NCBI GenBank assembly: GCA_963728825.1
Contig: CAVSLA010000003.1
Span: 248,001-312,000 of the forward strand
Source: CAVREM01 sp963728825
GTDB lineage: Bacteria; Acidobacteriota; Vicinamibacteria; Vicinamibacterales; CAVVIG01
Length of the DNA: 64,000 bases
Direction: 5' to 3'
Positions 40,930 to 49,349 of the stretch are shown here, piece after piece (position 1 is the stretch's first letter; each line of letters opens with the position of its first letter). Made by a program: the position numbers and the translations under genes. The notes beneath the pieces are model-generated. The model did no database searches. It was given only the letters and a program-made list of their open reading frames with translations, and had not been told where the DNA came from.

Positions 40930-42036
40930 TCAGGGAGCCGGCACGATCGGCGCGCCTTCGACCAGCTTCTGGGCACCGGATACCACGACGCGATCACCGG
41001 GCTTGAGACCGTTCAACACGGAGTAGTTGTCGCCCTCGATCGGGCCGACCGCGATGGACCGCTGCCGCGCCACCATCCCCGGCTTGCCGTCCGGCCCCGG
41101 CGCGTCTTCGGCAACGAACGCGAAATGCTGGCCGTTGATGCGGACCGCAGCGGTCACCGGCACGACGATCCCTTCAGTCGTCCGCCACACGATTCGCGCG
41201 CGGACGTACTGCGAGCCCCGCAGTTTGCTGTCGGGATTGGGCACCGCCGCCTTGACCAGCACCGTCTGCGATTGATCGTCGACGTGCGGCGAGATGAAGT
41301 TGACGCTCGACCGCGCCAGCGTCTCACGGCCGTCGCTGCTCACGATGAGGAGCGGCAGCCCGTTTTTCAGTTCGGCCGCCCGCTCGACCGGCACCTGGAC
41401 GTGCACCTCGAGGGTCTGGTTCTGATCGATCGTCGTCAGCAGCGTCTGCGGTGACACCTGGTTGCCGACGCGCACCGGCACATCGCCGACGATGCCGGCA
41501 GTCGGCGCCGTCACGGTGTAATAGCGCAGCTGGACCTGCTGCTGCTGCACCTGCGCCTGGAGCGCCTGCAGATGCGCCTGCGCGGTCTGCAAAGCGGTCT
41601 GGGCCTGTTCGAGCTCCTGCTTGCTGATTGCGCCGGCCCCGAACAGCTCTCGGGCACGCTGCTGCTGCTGTTCCGCGAACGCGACGTCTGCTTCGCGGGC
41701 GGCGCGCTCGGCTTCCTGGCTGGAAACCGCGGCCTGCTGCCGCCGCGGATCGATCTGCAGGAGGCGCTGTCCCTGTGCGACACGGTCCCCCGATTTCACG
41801 AGGATCTGCGTGATCTGGCCGTCGATCTGCGGGTGAATGGTCGTCGAGCGCAGTGACTGCAGACTGGCGACATATTCGGAGGTCTGCTCGATCGGACGGG
41901 ATGAGGCCTGTTCAATCTTGACGGCGGCCGGCGGAAACGCCATGGCGCCAGGGGGAGCCGCCTGCCCGCCGCCGCATGCGGTCGACAGCGCGCACACGGC
42001 AACGATCGCCGCGGTAGAGGTTCGGTTGTAGGGCAT
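40930..42036 (-). CDS. RND efflux periplasmic adaptor (membrane fusion protein)
   Basis: Protein of 368 residues from ATG 42036 (MPYNRTSTAAIVAVCALS). The lipobox STACGGG makes it a lipoprotein. Domains in order: barrel and lipoyl half (TIHPQIDGQITQILVKSGDRV), a long alpha hairpin rich in Gln (EQQQQRARELFGAGAISKQE; LQTAQAHLQALQAQVQ), lipoyl half YTVTAPTAGIVGDVPVRVGN, beta-barrel and membrane-proximal domain. The longer upstream reading enters the promoter region and is rejected. It couples the RND permease to TolC. First gene of the efflux operon, with the WYL-type regulator gene transcribed away 88 bases upstream. Confidence 0.94.
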   Translation of the reverse strand: MPYNRTSTAAIVAVCALSTACGGGQAAPPGAMAFPPAAVKIEQASSRPIEQTSEYVASLQSLRSTTIHPQIDGQITQILVKSGDRVAQGQRLLQIDPRRQQAAVSSQEAERAAREADVAFAEQQQQRARELFGAGAISKQELEQAQTALQTAQAHLQALQAQVQQQQVQLRYYTVTAPTAGIVGDVPVRVGNQVSPQTLLTTIDQNQTLEVHVQVPVERAAELKNGLPLLIVSSDGRETLARSSVNFISPHVDDQSQTVLVKAAVPNPDSKLRGSQYVRARIVWRTTEGIVVPVTAAVRINGQHFAFVAEDAPGPDGKPGMVARQRSIAVGPIEGDNYSVLNGLKPGDRVVVSGAQKLVEGAPIVPAP

Positions 42037-42123
42037 TGTCGTCAACAAGCTGAAGAACTGGAAGTTGTCCCCTGATAAGACGCGCGGTAATCGGGACTGG
42101 GTCCCAATTGTACAATTTCCAGT
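42037..42123. promoter_or_regulatory. Divergent control region of efflux operon and WYL regulator
   Basis: Contains two palindromes, GGGACTGGGTCCC (42093-42105) and AATTGTACAATT (42106-42117), directly abutting and ending 6 bases before the regulator GTG. Good operator candidates for the adjacent HTH/WYL protein (inference). Confidence 0.55.
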
Positions 42124-43120
42124 GTGCCGCGAAATGCCGAGGTCATCCGACAGTGGACGATTCTCCGTGAAATTGAAGGCGCGCGAAACGCGGGGGTGAC
42201 GATCGACGAGCTGGCGTCGCTGTGCGGCGTCACGACCCGGACCATTCGCCGCGATCTGCAAGCACTCGAGGAAGCCGGCTTCCCCATCTTCGACGATCGC
42301 GCGCGCGACGATGGCAAGACGCGCTGGAGTCTGAACGGTCAGGCGTTCAGAGGATTGGCCGCCGGGTTGACGCTCGCCGAGCTCTGCGCGCTCTACTTCA
42401 GCCGCACGCTGGTCGAAGCGCTGGCGGGGACGCCGTTCCGTGCTGAAGTCGAAAGCGCATTCGACAAGCTCGGCACTGCGCTGACGCCGCACATGCGCCA
42501 GTTCCTCGACCAGCTACCGCAGGTGATTGCCGCGAAGTCGGACCCGATGCGGCGCCGTTCCGAGGATGAAGGACTTCGTCAGCAGATCATCGCGCGGGCC
42601 CTTGAAGGGACGCTTCATCATCGTCAGGCTGCTCTGACCTACTTTTCCCGATCGAGTGGGCGGACCAAAACCTATCAAGTGCATCCCTACCGTCTGGCCT
42701 ACGCCCAGGGCGGCCTCTATCTGCTCGCCTTCGTCCCCGAGTACCGGTGAGGTACGGACGTTCGCGACCGAACGGATCCAGGAATTGTCACTGCAGGAGG
42801 AGCGCTTCACACCGATCGAAGAGCTCGACGATGCGGCGTTTCCGAACTCGCTCGGCGTCCATTCGGGTCCGGCCGAGCGCGTCGAGCTCGAGTTCCAGCC
42901 TGCGGTCGCCGACTACGTGCGCGCCCGCGAGTGGCACCGCTCACAGACGGTGACGGTCGCGGCGGACGGTACCGTCCAGATGATCCTGGACGTCTGCCTC
43001 GATCAGGCGCTGCGCAGCTGGATCCTGAGCTTCGGCCCGTTCGCACGCGTGGTTGCGCCCGAATCGCTCGCGAGAGAGATCGCCGATCAGTTCGAGAAGG
43101 GTCGGGCGCTGTATTCGTGA
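42124..43120 (+). CDS. HTH-WYL domain transcriptional regulator, one frameshift
   Basis: Starts with GTG 42124 (PRNAEVIRQWTILREIEGAR). The HTH is visible in ELASLCGVTTRTIRRDLQAL near residue 35. WYL region: GTLHHRQAALTYFSRSSGRT, YQVHPYRLAYAQGGLYLLAF. The frame then breaks at about 42747 (TACCGGTGAGG) with a TGA; one base removed gives EYGEVRTFATERIQELSLQE and the rest to ALYS at 43120. The domain is complete only after correction. A DNA-binding repressor or activator responsive to a ligand or nucleic acid. Divergent from the RND efflux operon, which it probably regulates (inference). The frameshift may be a sequencing error. Confidence 0.85.
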
Positions 43121-43127
43121 CGCCCTC

Positions 43128-43226
43128 GCTGATGCCTCGCCTCGGATCTGCTTGTCCTCGGCTCGTCCTTCGACAGGCTCAGGACGACCCTCAGCGAAGT
43201 CGAAGGCTCGGCATGGCCGCAGGCGC
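43128..43226 (+). repeat. Family B element, copy 3 (with embedded TTCGACAGGCTC sequence)
   Basis: Begins CGCTGATGCCTCGCC, TCGGATCTGCTTGTCC, then an insertion carrying CTTCGACAGGCTCAGG and its inverted partner CGAAGTCGAAGG, then GGCATGGCCGCAGGCGC. The left GGGGCCCC part is missing. The HAD gene starts 4 bases after it. Confidence 0.82.
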
Positions 43227-43229
43227 CTG

Positions 43230-44078
43230 ATGATTCGCCTGCTCGCCATCGACATCGACGGCACCCTGCTCGACAGCAAGGGGCGGCTGCCGGATGTGCA
43301 TCGTGCGGCGCTGGCCGAGGCCACCAACCGAGGCATCGCGGTCGCGCTCGTCACCGGACGGACCTTTCATTTCACGCGGCCGATCGTCGAGCAATTGCAG
43401 CTGCCGGTGACCGTCATCGTGAACAATGGCGCGGTCGTCAAACGCGCGGACGGCACGAGCGTAATGCGCCACGTCCTGCCGCGCGATGCCGCCATCGAGG
43501 TGCTTTCCTGTACGCGGGCGTTCGAGGACAGCGTCGCGGTGGTCTTCGATCGCGCCGACGTGGACGACGAGCGGCAAATCGTCTACGAACGCATGGACTG
43601 GACCCATCCGCATCGCCGCGGGTATTACGAGAAGAACCGGGCGTTCATCGCCGCCGCTCCGTCGTCGCTCGCCGCGGTGCTCGCCGACGAGGATCCGATC
43701 CAGGTGATGTTCAACGGCGCCGTCGAACCGATGCGCGCGTTGGTGCGCGACCTGCGGTCGCTGCCGATCGCCGATCGCTACTCGGTGGCGATCACCGAAT
43801 ACGAGCTGCGGAACTTCTCGCTGGTCGACGTCAACGCCGCCGGCTGCTCGAAGGGCACGACGCTGGCACGCTGGGCGGCCGCCGGACACTACGCGCGTGA
43901 AGAAGTGATGGCCGTCGGCGACAACCTGAACGACGTGGAGATGCTGGAGTTTGCCGGGACCGCGGTCGTCATGGGCAACGCCGCCGACGTCGTCAAGCGG
44001 TCGCCGTTTCACATCACCGGCAGCAACGACGAAGGCGGACTGGCGGACGCAATTCGGAAGTTTGCGTTACACCGATAA
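43230..44078 (+). CDS. Cof-type HAD-superfamily phosphatase
   Basis: Protein of 282 residues from ATG 43230. HAD motif I IDIDGTLLDSKGRLP at residues 5-19 (two Asp), motif II VALVTGRTFHF near 43 (Thr), motif III Lys around CSKGTTLARW near 210, motif IV GDNLNDVEMLEFAGTAVVM near 230. The C2 cap (Cof type) occupies about residues 85-185. Hydrolyses small sugar or nucleotide phosphates with Mg2+; the natural substrate is usually broad. It starts 4 bases after family B copy 3 and 110 bases after the WYL regulator. A longer upstream reading would translate the repeat and is rejected. Confidence 0.93.
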   Translation: MIRLLAIDIDGTLLDSKGRLPDVHRAALAEATNRGIAVALVTGRTFHFTRPIVEQLQLPVTVIVNNGAVVKRADGTSVMRHVLPRDAAIEVLSCTRAFEDSVAVVFDRADVDDERQIVYERMDWTHPHRRGYYEKNRAFIAAAPSSLAAVLADEDPIQVMFNGAVEPMRALVRDLRSLPIADRYSVAITEYELRNFSLVDVNAAGCSKGTTLARWAAAGHYAREEVMAVGDNLNDVEMLEFAGTAVVMGNAADVVKRSPFHITGSNDEGGLADAIRKFALHR

Positions 44079-44439
44079 ACCAACTCCAGTGCCTACTGGA
44101 TTGTTCAGAGTGCTCGGAGGGTTGCTCAGAGTGCTTGGTGTCGAGCACTCTGCAGGTTGGATCCTAAAAACGTCGGGGCGCGTTTCCGGTGCAGTCAGCG
44201 GCGACAGCTGATTCGAATCGCGCGGCCATTCGGCCAGGGCTCTAGAAACCCCCGCAGTTCAAGACGGCGCGACGAATGAGCCGTTACCAGGCCGAGCAGC
44301 CCGGGCGTGGCCCCGATGGGGCGTCAAGCTAGCAAGCCGCGCGCCACGACCGATCCGGTTGTTTTCCACAGTGGTGCGACATGTCGCCCTGGCGGCCGCG
44401 TAGGTTAGACATGCACTCGTGTTTACTTTCCTTCCATTC
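44079..44439. other. Non-coding stretch with word repeats near its start
   Basis: About 360 bases with no gene. At 44085-44160 occur CAGAGTGCTCGGAGGGTTGC and CAGAGTGCTTGGTGTCGAGC, with the inverted CGAGCACTCTG, a word-repeat hairpin after the HAD gene. A GATTCGAATC motif near 44210 resembles a T-loop, but no tRNA cloverleaf fits. The remainder shows nothing I recognise. Confidence 0.6.
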
Positions 44440-44531
44440 TTCACTGGCGCCGGGGCCCCACCCCCAGCGCGTTCTTACGCTGATGCTCGCCCTCGGATTC
44501 TTTGTCCTCGGGCTCGCATGGCCGCAGGCGC
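44440..44531 (+). repeat. Family B element, copy 4
   Basis: TTCACTGGCGCCGGGGCCCC, ACCCCCAGCGCGTTC, TTACGCTGATGCTCGCCC, TCGGATTCTTTGTCC, TCGGGCTCGCATGG, CCGCAGGCGC. It ends 4 bases before the DUF4440 stop. Confidence 0.88.
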
Positions 44532-44535
44532 TTTG

Positions 44536-44908
44536 CTAGGGCGCGGTGGAGCCGATGTCGTAGACCACCTTCCAGGTACCGTCTTTCTGCTTTTGCCAGG
44601 TGGTCGCGTACTGGCCGCGCGCTTCCGTTGTCTTCCGGTCAGGAGTCTTTGTTCGGCGGCCATGAACCGATGGTGACTCCAACGTCGCCGCCGACCAGCA
44701 CTTCGGCGCTCGTCGGCTCCCAGGTCAGCGTCGGTCCGTTCGGGTCGAAAAATGGCGCCCAGCCCTTCAGGATCTCGTCATGACCGCGCATCGGGCCGGT
44801 CCCGACGAAGACCGCGGTCTCGCTGATGAGCGACAGGAATCGTTTCTTGTCCCGGGAAGCGAGCGACTGGTTGAACTCCCGGTCGGCCTGGTCAGCGACC
44901 AGCAGCAA
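44536..44908 (-). pseudogene. DUF4440/SnoaL-like protein, broken
   Basis: Readable as VADQADREFNQSLASRDKKR, FLSLISETAVFVGTGPMRGH, KGWAPFFDPNGPTLTWEP, VLVGGDVGVTIGSWPPNKDS then TGA; one frame away it continues DRKTTEARGQYATTWQKQKD, GTWKVVYDIGSTAP to the TAG at 44536. This is the NTF2-like DUF4440 pattern. A further defect lies upstream: the codons before LLLVADQ contain a TAG (44923 region), preceded by MSILLQDLK, so the true start is lost or is a TTG at 44908. Both breaks lie outside the 10.8-14.5 kb error-rich cluster, making this a stronger candidate for genuine decay. Confidence 0.7.
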
Positions 44909-44996
44909 CGGTACGCCCTACTTCAGATCTTGGAGGAGAATAGACATTGCCCCGCCCGCTGCGGTTAAACGTCGTGTCCGGACGGGCGAAAATCAA

Positions 44997-46916
44997 ATGC
45001 GAACATCACTCGGCCCCTCGACGCGGCGCGCGGAAGGACATTCCCGCTCCGCCGCAGTCCCGGGACAAGACCTCACGGACAAGAAGGCCGCGAAAGCGAC
45101 GATCACCGCCGGCGCGTGGGAAGAAGCGCGCGCGCTGGTGTGGAAACATCGGCACCGCCTCGCGCTGGGGATGGTGATCATGGTGGTCAACCGTCTCGCC
45201 GGACTCGTGCTGCCGTGGACCTCGAAGTTCCTGATGGACGACGTCGTCGTGGGGCAAAACTGGGACCTGCTGCCGCGGCTGGCGATGGCGGCGGGCGCCG
45301 CCACGGTCGTCGACGCGGCGACGTCGTTTGCCAACTCGCAGATCCTCGGGGTGGCGGCGCAGCGGGCGATCACCGACATGCGCAAGGACGTCGAGGCGCA
45401 CGTCATGCGATTGCCGATCCGCTACTTCGATTCGACGAAGAGCGGCGTGCTGATCTCGCGAATCATGACCGACGCGGAAGGCATCCGGAACCTCGTCGGC
45501 ACCGGCCTGGTGCAGCTCACCGGCTCGATATTGACCGCGGTGATGGCGCTCAGCATCCTGATCTATCTGAACTGGCAGCTCACCGCGGTCACGATTCTGG
45601 TCCTCGGCACGTTCGGCGCCGTGATGACCATTGCCTTCAAGCGGCTGCGGCCGCTGTTCCGCGAGCGCGGCCAGATCAACGCGGAAGTGACCGGCCGGCT
45701 GGCCGAGACGCTGGGCGGCGTGCGCATCGTCAAGGCCTACACCGCGGAGAAGCGCGAAGAGCTCGTGTTCGCGAAAGGCGCGCATCGCCTGCTCCGCAAC
45801 GTCGCCAAGTCGATGACCGGCGTGTCGGCGGTCGGCGCGTTCTCGGCGCTCGTCATCGGTCTGATCGGCATCTCGATGATGCTGGTCGGCGGCTCGTCGA
45901 TCCGCGCCGGCGAGATGACGATCGGCGACTTCGTGATGTATCTCACCCTGACGGCGCTGATCACGGTGCCGGTCATTCAGCTCGCCAGCATCGGCACCCA
46001 GATGACGGAGGCGTTTGCCGGTCTCGATCGCATCCGCGAAATCCGGCGGATGGCGACCGAAGACGATGAGGACGCGACGCGGCTGCCGCTGCCCGAGGTG
46101 CTCGGCGAGGTGGCGTTCGAGAACGTCACCTTCGAATACAACGAGGGGACGCCCGTGCTGAACAGCGTGTCCTTTCACGCGCCGGCCGGATCGACCACGG
46201 CGCTCGTCGGCTCGAGCGGTTCCGGCAAGAGCACGCTGATCAGCCTGGTGATGACCTTCAACCGGCCGAAGACCGGCCGTGTGCTGGTCGACGGCCACGA
46301 CCTGACCTCGATTCGCCTGCGCGACTACCGCGAGCATCTCGGGGTGGTGCTCCAGGACAACTTCCTGTTCGATGGAACGATTGCCGAGAACATCGCCTAC
46401 GCGAAGCCGCACGCCAGCCGTGACGAGATCGTTGCGGTGAGCCGCATCGCGCACTGCGACGAGTTCATCCAGGGGTTCGAAAAAGGCTACGACACGATCG
46501 TCGGCGAGCGCGGCGTCCGGCTGTCGGGTGGGCAGCGGCAGCGGGTCGCGATCGCGCGGGCGATTCTCGCCAACCCGCGGATCCTGATTCTCGACGAAGC
46601 GACCTCGAGCCTGGACAGCGAGAGCGAGGCGATGATTCAGGACGGCTTGAAATCGCTGCGCCGCGGCCGGACGACCTTCGTGATCGCGCATCGGCTGTCG
46701 ACCATCCGTAGCGCGGATCAGATTCTGGTGCTCGAGCACGGGGAGATCGTCGAACGAGGCACCCACGACGAGCTCCTCGCCGAAGCCGGCCGCTACCGCC
46801 AGCTTTACGACAAGCAGTACCGGTTCGAACGGGATCGCTTCATCAACCCCGGCGAAGACTTCACGCCGGAACCTGAAGCGGTCGCGCCGACCGTCCGCAG
46901 CAGCAACGCGTTGTAA
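44997..46916 (+). CDS. ABC exporter, fused permease-ATPase (MsbA/LmrA type)
   Basis: Protein of 639 residues from ATG 44997; upstream readings overlap the DUF4440 remnant. Six membrane helices run through about residue 345 (ALGMVIMVVNRLAGLVLPW; LTAVMALSILIYLNWQLTAV; FSALVIGLIGISMMLVGG). ATPase: Walker A GSSGSGKST near 407, Q-loop VVLQDNFLF, signature RLSGGQRQRVAIARAI near 508, Walker B ILILDEATSSLD, H-loop IAHRLST. It exports lipids, drugs or peptides as a homodimer. The Yip1-type membrane gene begins 5 bases after its stop, so one operon. No specific substrate clue. Confidence 0.94.
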   Translation: MRTSLGPSTRRAEGHSRSAAVPGQDLTDKKAAKATITAGAWEEARALVWKHRHRLALGMVIMVVNRLAGLVLPWTSKFLMDDVVVGQNWDLLPRLAMAAGAATVVDAATSFANSQILGVAAQRAITDMRKDVEAHVMRLPIRYFDSTKSGVLISRIMTDAEGIRNLVGTGLVQLTGSILTAVMALSILIYLNWQLTAVTILVLGTFGAVMTIAFKRLRPLFRERGQINAEVTGRLAETLGGVRIVKAYTAEKREELVFAKGAHRLLRNVAKSMTGVSAVGAFSALVIGLIGISMMLVGGSSIRAGEMTIGDFVMYLTLTALITVPVIQLASIGTQMTEAFAGLDRIREIRRMATEDDEDATRLPLPEVLGEVAFENVTFEYNEGTPVLNSVSFHAPAGSTTALVGSSGSGKSTLISLVMTFNRPKTGRVLVDGHDLTSIRLRDYREHLGVVLQDNFLFDGTIAENIAYAKPHASRDEIVAVSRIAHCDEFIQGFEKGYDTIVGERGVRLSGGQRQRVAIARAILANPRILILDEATSSLDSESEAMIQDGLKSLRRGRTTFVIAHRLSTIRSADQILVLEHGEIVERGTHDELLAEAGRYRQLYDKQYRFERDRFINPGEDFTPEPEAVAPTVRSSNAL

Positions 46917-46921
46917 ACGCG

Positions 46922-47464
46922 ATGAATCTCCGGAAGCGCCTGACGGGACTGTTTACCGATCCGAAACGCGAATGGAGCCTGATCGCCGCCGAGCCGTCCG
47001 ACGTCGGTCGGCTCTACCGCGAGTTCATCGTCATCGTCGCGGCGGTACCTGCTGCGGCCTTGTTACTACGGTTCATCCTCGCCGCTTCGCCAGTCCTCGG
47101 CCTCAGGATAGCGGTCAGCATGTACCTGATCGCCCTGGCCACCCCATTGGTCGCCGCGCTGGTCATCGGAAAGCTGGCGCCGAGGTTTCACTCGAGCGGC
47201 ACGACTGCCGAGACGCTGAAGCTGGTTGCTTACAGTTCCGCACCGACCTGGCTGGCTGGAGCGTTCTATCTGGTGCCCGGTCTGCGCGGGGTGGCGACGC
47301 TCGTCGCGGTGCTCTATGGTATCTACCTGTATGCGCTCGGCTTGCCGCGGTTGCTCAAGACGCCGCGCGAGCAGATGGTGCCCTTCATGGTCGTCTCGGC
47401 CTTGCTGCTGCTGGTCATCAATATCGTGCTGAGCGCGCTGCTCACCGGTACGCGGATGTTCTAG
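46922..47464 (+). CDS. Yip1-domain membrane protein
   Basis: Protein of 180 residues. N-terminal LRKRLTGLFTDPKREWSLIA is the typical pre-domain lead of bacterial Yip1 proteins (Trp-x-x-I). Five hydrophobic segments follow: FIVIVAAVPAAALLLRFIL, SMYLIALATPLVAALVIG, VAYSSAPTWLAGAFYLV, VATLVAVLYGIYLYALGL and MVVSALLLLVINIVLSALL. The role is unproven; eukaryotic Yip1 proteins act in membrane traffic, but bacterial ones have no firm function. It begins 5 bases after the ABC exporter stop, suggesting a function tied to that transporter. Confidence 0.9.
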   Translation: MNLRKRLTGLFTDPKREWSLIAAEPSDVGRLYREFIVIVAAVPAAALLLRFILAASPVLGLRIAVSMYLIALATPLVAALVIGKLAPRFHSSGTTAETLKLVAYSSAPTWLAGAFYLVPGLRGVATLVAVLYGIYLYALGLPRLLKTPREQMVPFMVVSALLLLVINIVLSALLTGTRMF

Positions 47465-47467
47465 CGC

Positions 47468-47839
47468 TTAGCGGGCGCCTGGAAGCCCCTCGACGATATT
47501 GACCCTCTGTTCGGTCGAGGCGAGCTCGTGTCCACCCGAGCCCCTCAACACGGCGCGGACCGAATATTCCCCCCCGGGCAGACTGAGAAACTGAAGGAAG
47601 GTCGTCCTCGGAGCCGAGTCGCCGTCCAGTTGTATTTCGCTGCTGCGATAGAACTGGGTTGACTCTGCAATGATCTCGATGGAGCGGTTGTCGGGGTTCG
47701 ACGCGATCGTCGCGCGCACGTTGAGATTGGCGGGCGCAAACGCCACGGCGGGCGACACGCGCACGGACAACTTCTCGCTTGCTCCCACCGCACCCGAAAT
47801 CAGAATTACAAAGCCAGTCAAACAAACCCGAACTTTCAT
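47468..47839 (-). CDS. Small secreted hypothetical protein
   Basis: Protein of 123 residues with a signal peptide (MKVRVCLTGFVILISGAVG, cut after ASEK). The mature part looks like one immunoglobulin-like beta sandwich: VRVSPAVAFAPANLNVRATI, NPDNRSIEIIAESTQFY, APRTTFLQFLSLPGGEYSVR, ELASTEQRVNIVEG. No catalytic motif. Convergent with the Yip1 gene (3 bases between stops), so the two termination regions overlap. Function unknown. Confidence 0.75.
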   Translation of the reverse strand: MKVRVCLTGFVILISGAVGASEKLSVRVSPAVAFAPANLNVRATIASNPDNRSIEIIAESTQFYRSSEIQLDGDSAPRTTFLQFLSLPGGEYSVRAVLRGSGGHELASTEQRVNIVEGLPGAR

Positions 47840-48198
47840 CCCTCACCGCCTTGCGTTGTCGCCCAGTGCAAAGGGCGCACCGTACTTTTTGGATTCGGAA
47901 CACGCGCTCGCGGACGTTCGTGACTCGCGGGCAACCGATGCTTCGCTCTTATCCCGGCCCCGACTGCTCCGGGTAGTTCCGACCCATGAGATCATTCGGA
48001 ACGGAACCCGCAGTCACACGACGCCGTTGTGAATATGGTTAAGAATCGACCGCCGAGACGGATGCACGATGGGCCTTCAGGGGGTGCGTGCCGGACATTC
48101 TCATGTATCGGAGTCTCGACGCCTGAAATGTAGCCACGGCCCCCTTAGGCTAGTGATGCCGACTGACGCTGCGTTTCGTTGGTCCCGATCTGGCAACG
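47840..48198. other. Intergenic divergent promoter region
   Basis: About 360 bases between the secreted hypothetical (leftward) and the DsbA-like gene (rightward). No RNA gene or repeat of the A/B families seen. It should contain the promoters of both genes, but I cannot place their elements with confidence. Confidence 0.6.
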
Positions 48199-48225
48199 AT
48201 GCCAAATAGGAAGTACCCTTCCCCC

Positions 48226-49263
48226 ATGCCTTCATCCCGCGACGTGATCGCTCTCGTCGGTGTCATTGCCTTCGCGGCCTGTTCGACGGCGGCGCAGCCG
48301 GTCCGTCAGCAGGTGGCTGACGACGTCGTGGCGACGGTAGGTGGCGTGCGGATTACGCTCGGCGAGCTCGATGGGCGGGCGCTTTCGGTGCCTGCGGGCA
48401 ATTTTGGGAACCTGCCGCTGTCGCAAGCGATTTACGAGGCACGGCGAGCGGTGCTCGACGAGATGATCGGCAACCGCCTGATCGAAGCGGATGCGAAGTC
48501 GCGCAACACCGACCCCGCCGCGATCGTTCAGCAGGAGATTACCGCGAAGATCGCACAGCCTACGGACCAGGACGTCGCGGCCTGGTACAAAGCCAACCAG
48601 GAGCGGGTGCAGGGCGCGACGCTCGAACAGGTCTCGTCTCCGATTCGATCCCTGCTGGCGCAGGAGCGGACCGCAGAGGCTCGCCGCCATTATGTCGACC
48701 GCTTGAAGAAGACCACGCCCGTCACGATCACCCTCGAACCGCCGCGAGTGACCGTCTCCGATGGTGGCCGACCGGCCAAGGGACCGGCGGCCGCGCCCAT
48801 TCAGATCATCGAATTCTCGGATTTCGAATGCCCGTTCTGTTTCCGTGCGAACCCGACCATCACCCAGGTGCTCAGCACATACGGCGATCGCGTCCGCCTC
48901 GTGTACCGCCACCTGCCGCTGCCCAATCATCCGAACGCCCGCCCCGCCGCCGAGGCGGCGGCCTGCGCCAACGACCAGGGGAAATTCTGGGAATACCACG
49001 ACCGGCTGTTTGCCAATCAGTCGCGGCTCGCGGCTGCCGATTTGAAACAGCACGCCGCCGACTTGGGTCTCGATAGCGCCAAGTTCAACAGCTGCCTCGA
49101 CACCCGCCGGTTCCAAAAGGACGTCGACGACGACATGGCCGCGGCCGCGGCGCTGGGGGTGTCGGGAACGCCGCACTTTTTCATCAACGGCCGCCCGATC
49201 AGCGGAGCTCAGCCATTCGAAAGCTTCCGGGAGATCATCGACGACGAACTCGCAAGGAAGTAG
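48226..49263 (+). CDS. DsbA-like thioredoxin-fold lipoprotein with SurA-like N-terminal part
   Basis: Protein of 345 residues from ATG 48226 (MPSSRDVIALVGVIAFAAC), which has AGGAAG upstream; ATG 48199 is an alternative. The lipobox AFAACS is followed by an N-terminal chaperone-like region (VADDVVATVGGVRITLGELD; RRAVLDEMIGNRLIEADAKS) resembling SurA/parvulin leads. The thioredoxin_4/DsbA part begins near residue 180: IIEFSDFECPFCFRANP with CPFC active-site near 200, VYRHLPLPNHPNARPAAEAA, GVSGTPHFFINGRPI with cis-Pro. Predicted role: disulfide oxidation or reduction of envelope proteins. A word-repeat array separates it from the baeRF gene. Confidence 0.9.
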   Translation: MPSSRDVIALVGVIAFAACSTAAQPVRQQVADDVVATVGGVRITLGELDGRALSVPAGNFGNLPLSQAIYEARRAVLDEMIGNRLIEADAKSRNTDPAAIVQQEITAKIAQPTDQDVAAWYKANQERVQGATLEQVSSPIRSLLAQERTAEARRHYVDRLKKTTPVTITLEPPRVTVSDGGRPAKGPAAAPIQIIEFSDFECPFCFRANPTITQVLSTYGDRVRLVYRHLPLPNHPNARPAAEAAACANDQGKFWEYHDRLFANQSRLAAADLKQHAADLGLDSAKFNSCLDTRRFQKDVDDDMAAAAALGVSGTPHFFINGRPISGAQPFESFREIIDDELARK

Positions 49264-49264
49264 A

Positions 49265-49318
49265 CGATCGACTCCCGACTCCCGACTCCCGACTCCCGAC
49301 TCCCGACTATCGACTAAA
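49265..49318. repeat. Word-repeat array (GACTCCC)
   Basis: GACTCCCGACTCCCGACTCC continuing with GACTATCGACTA. One orientation only, five to six units, between the DsbA-like and baeRF genes. Confidence 0.9.
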
Positions 49319-49349
49319 AGGTGGCATTCGTGTTGCGACGGCAGGCGGC

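Noticed and set aside
38488..41454. Very long open frame (988 codons) on the plus strand opposite the RND pump
   Set aside because: It is the antisense shadow of the AcrB-like gene, Arg/Asp/His-rich with no family motif; high GC opens antisense frames.
43053..43229. Longer N-terminus for the HAD phosphatase
   Set aside because: It would translate the family B repeat and overlap the WYL gene; the ATG at 43230 begins the motif I strand.
44190..44240. Possible tRNA suggested by GATTCGAATC
   Set aside because: The putative T-arm has no complementary stem and no anticodon or acceptor arms fit.
45006..46766. 586-codon frame opposite the ABC exporter
   Set aside because: Shadow; the opposite strand holds all Walker and signature motifs.
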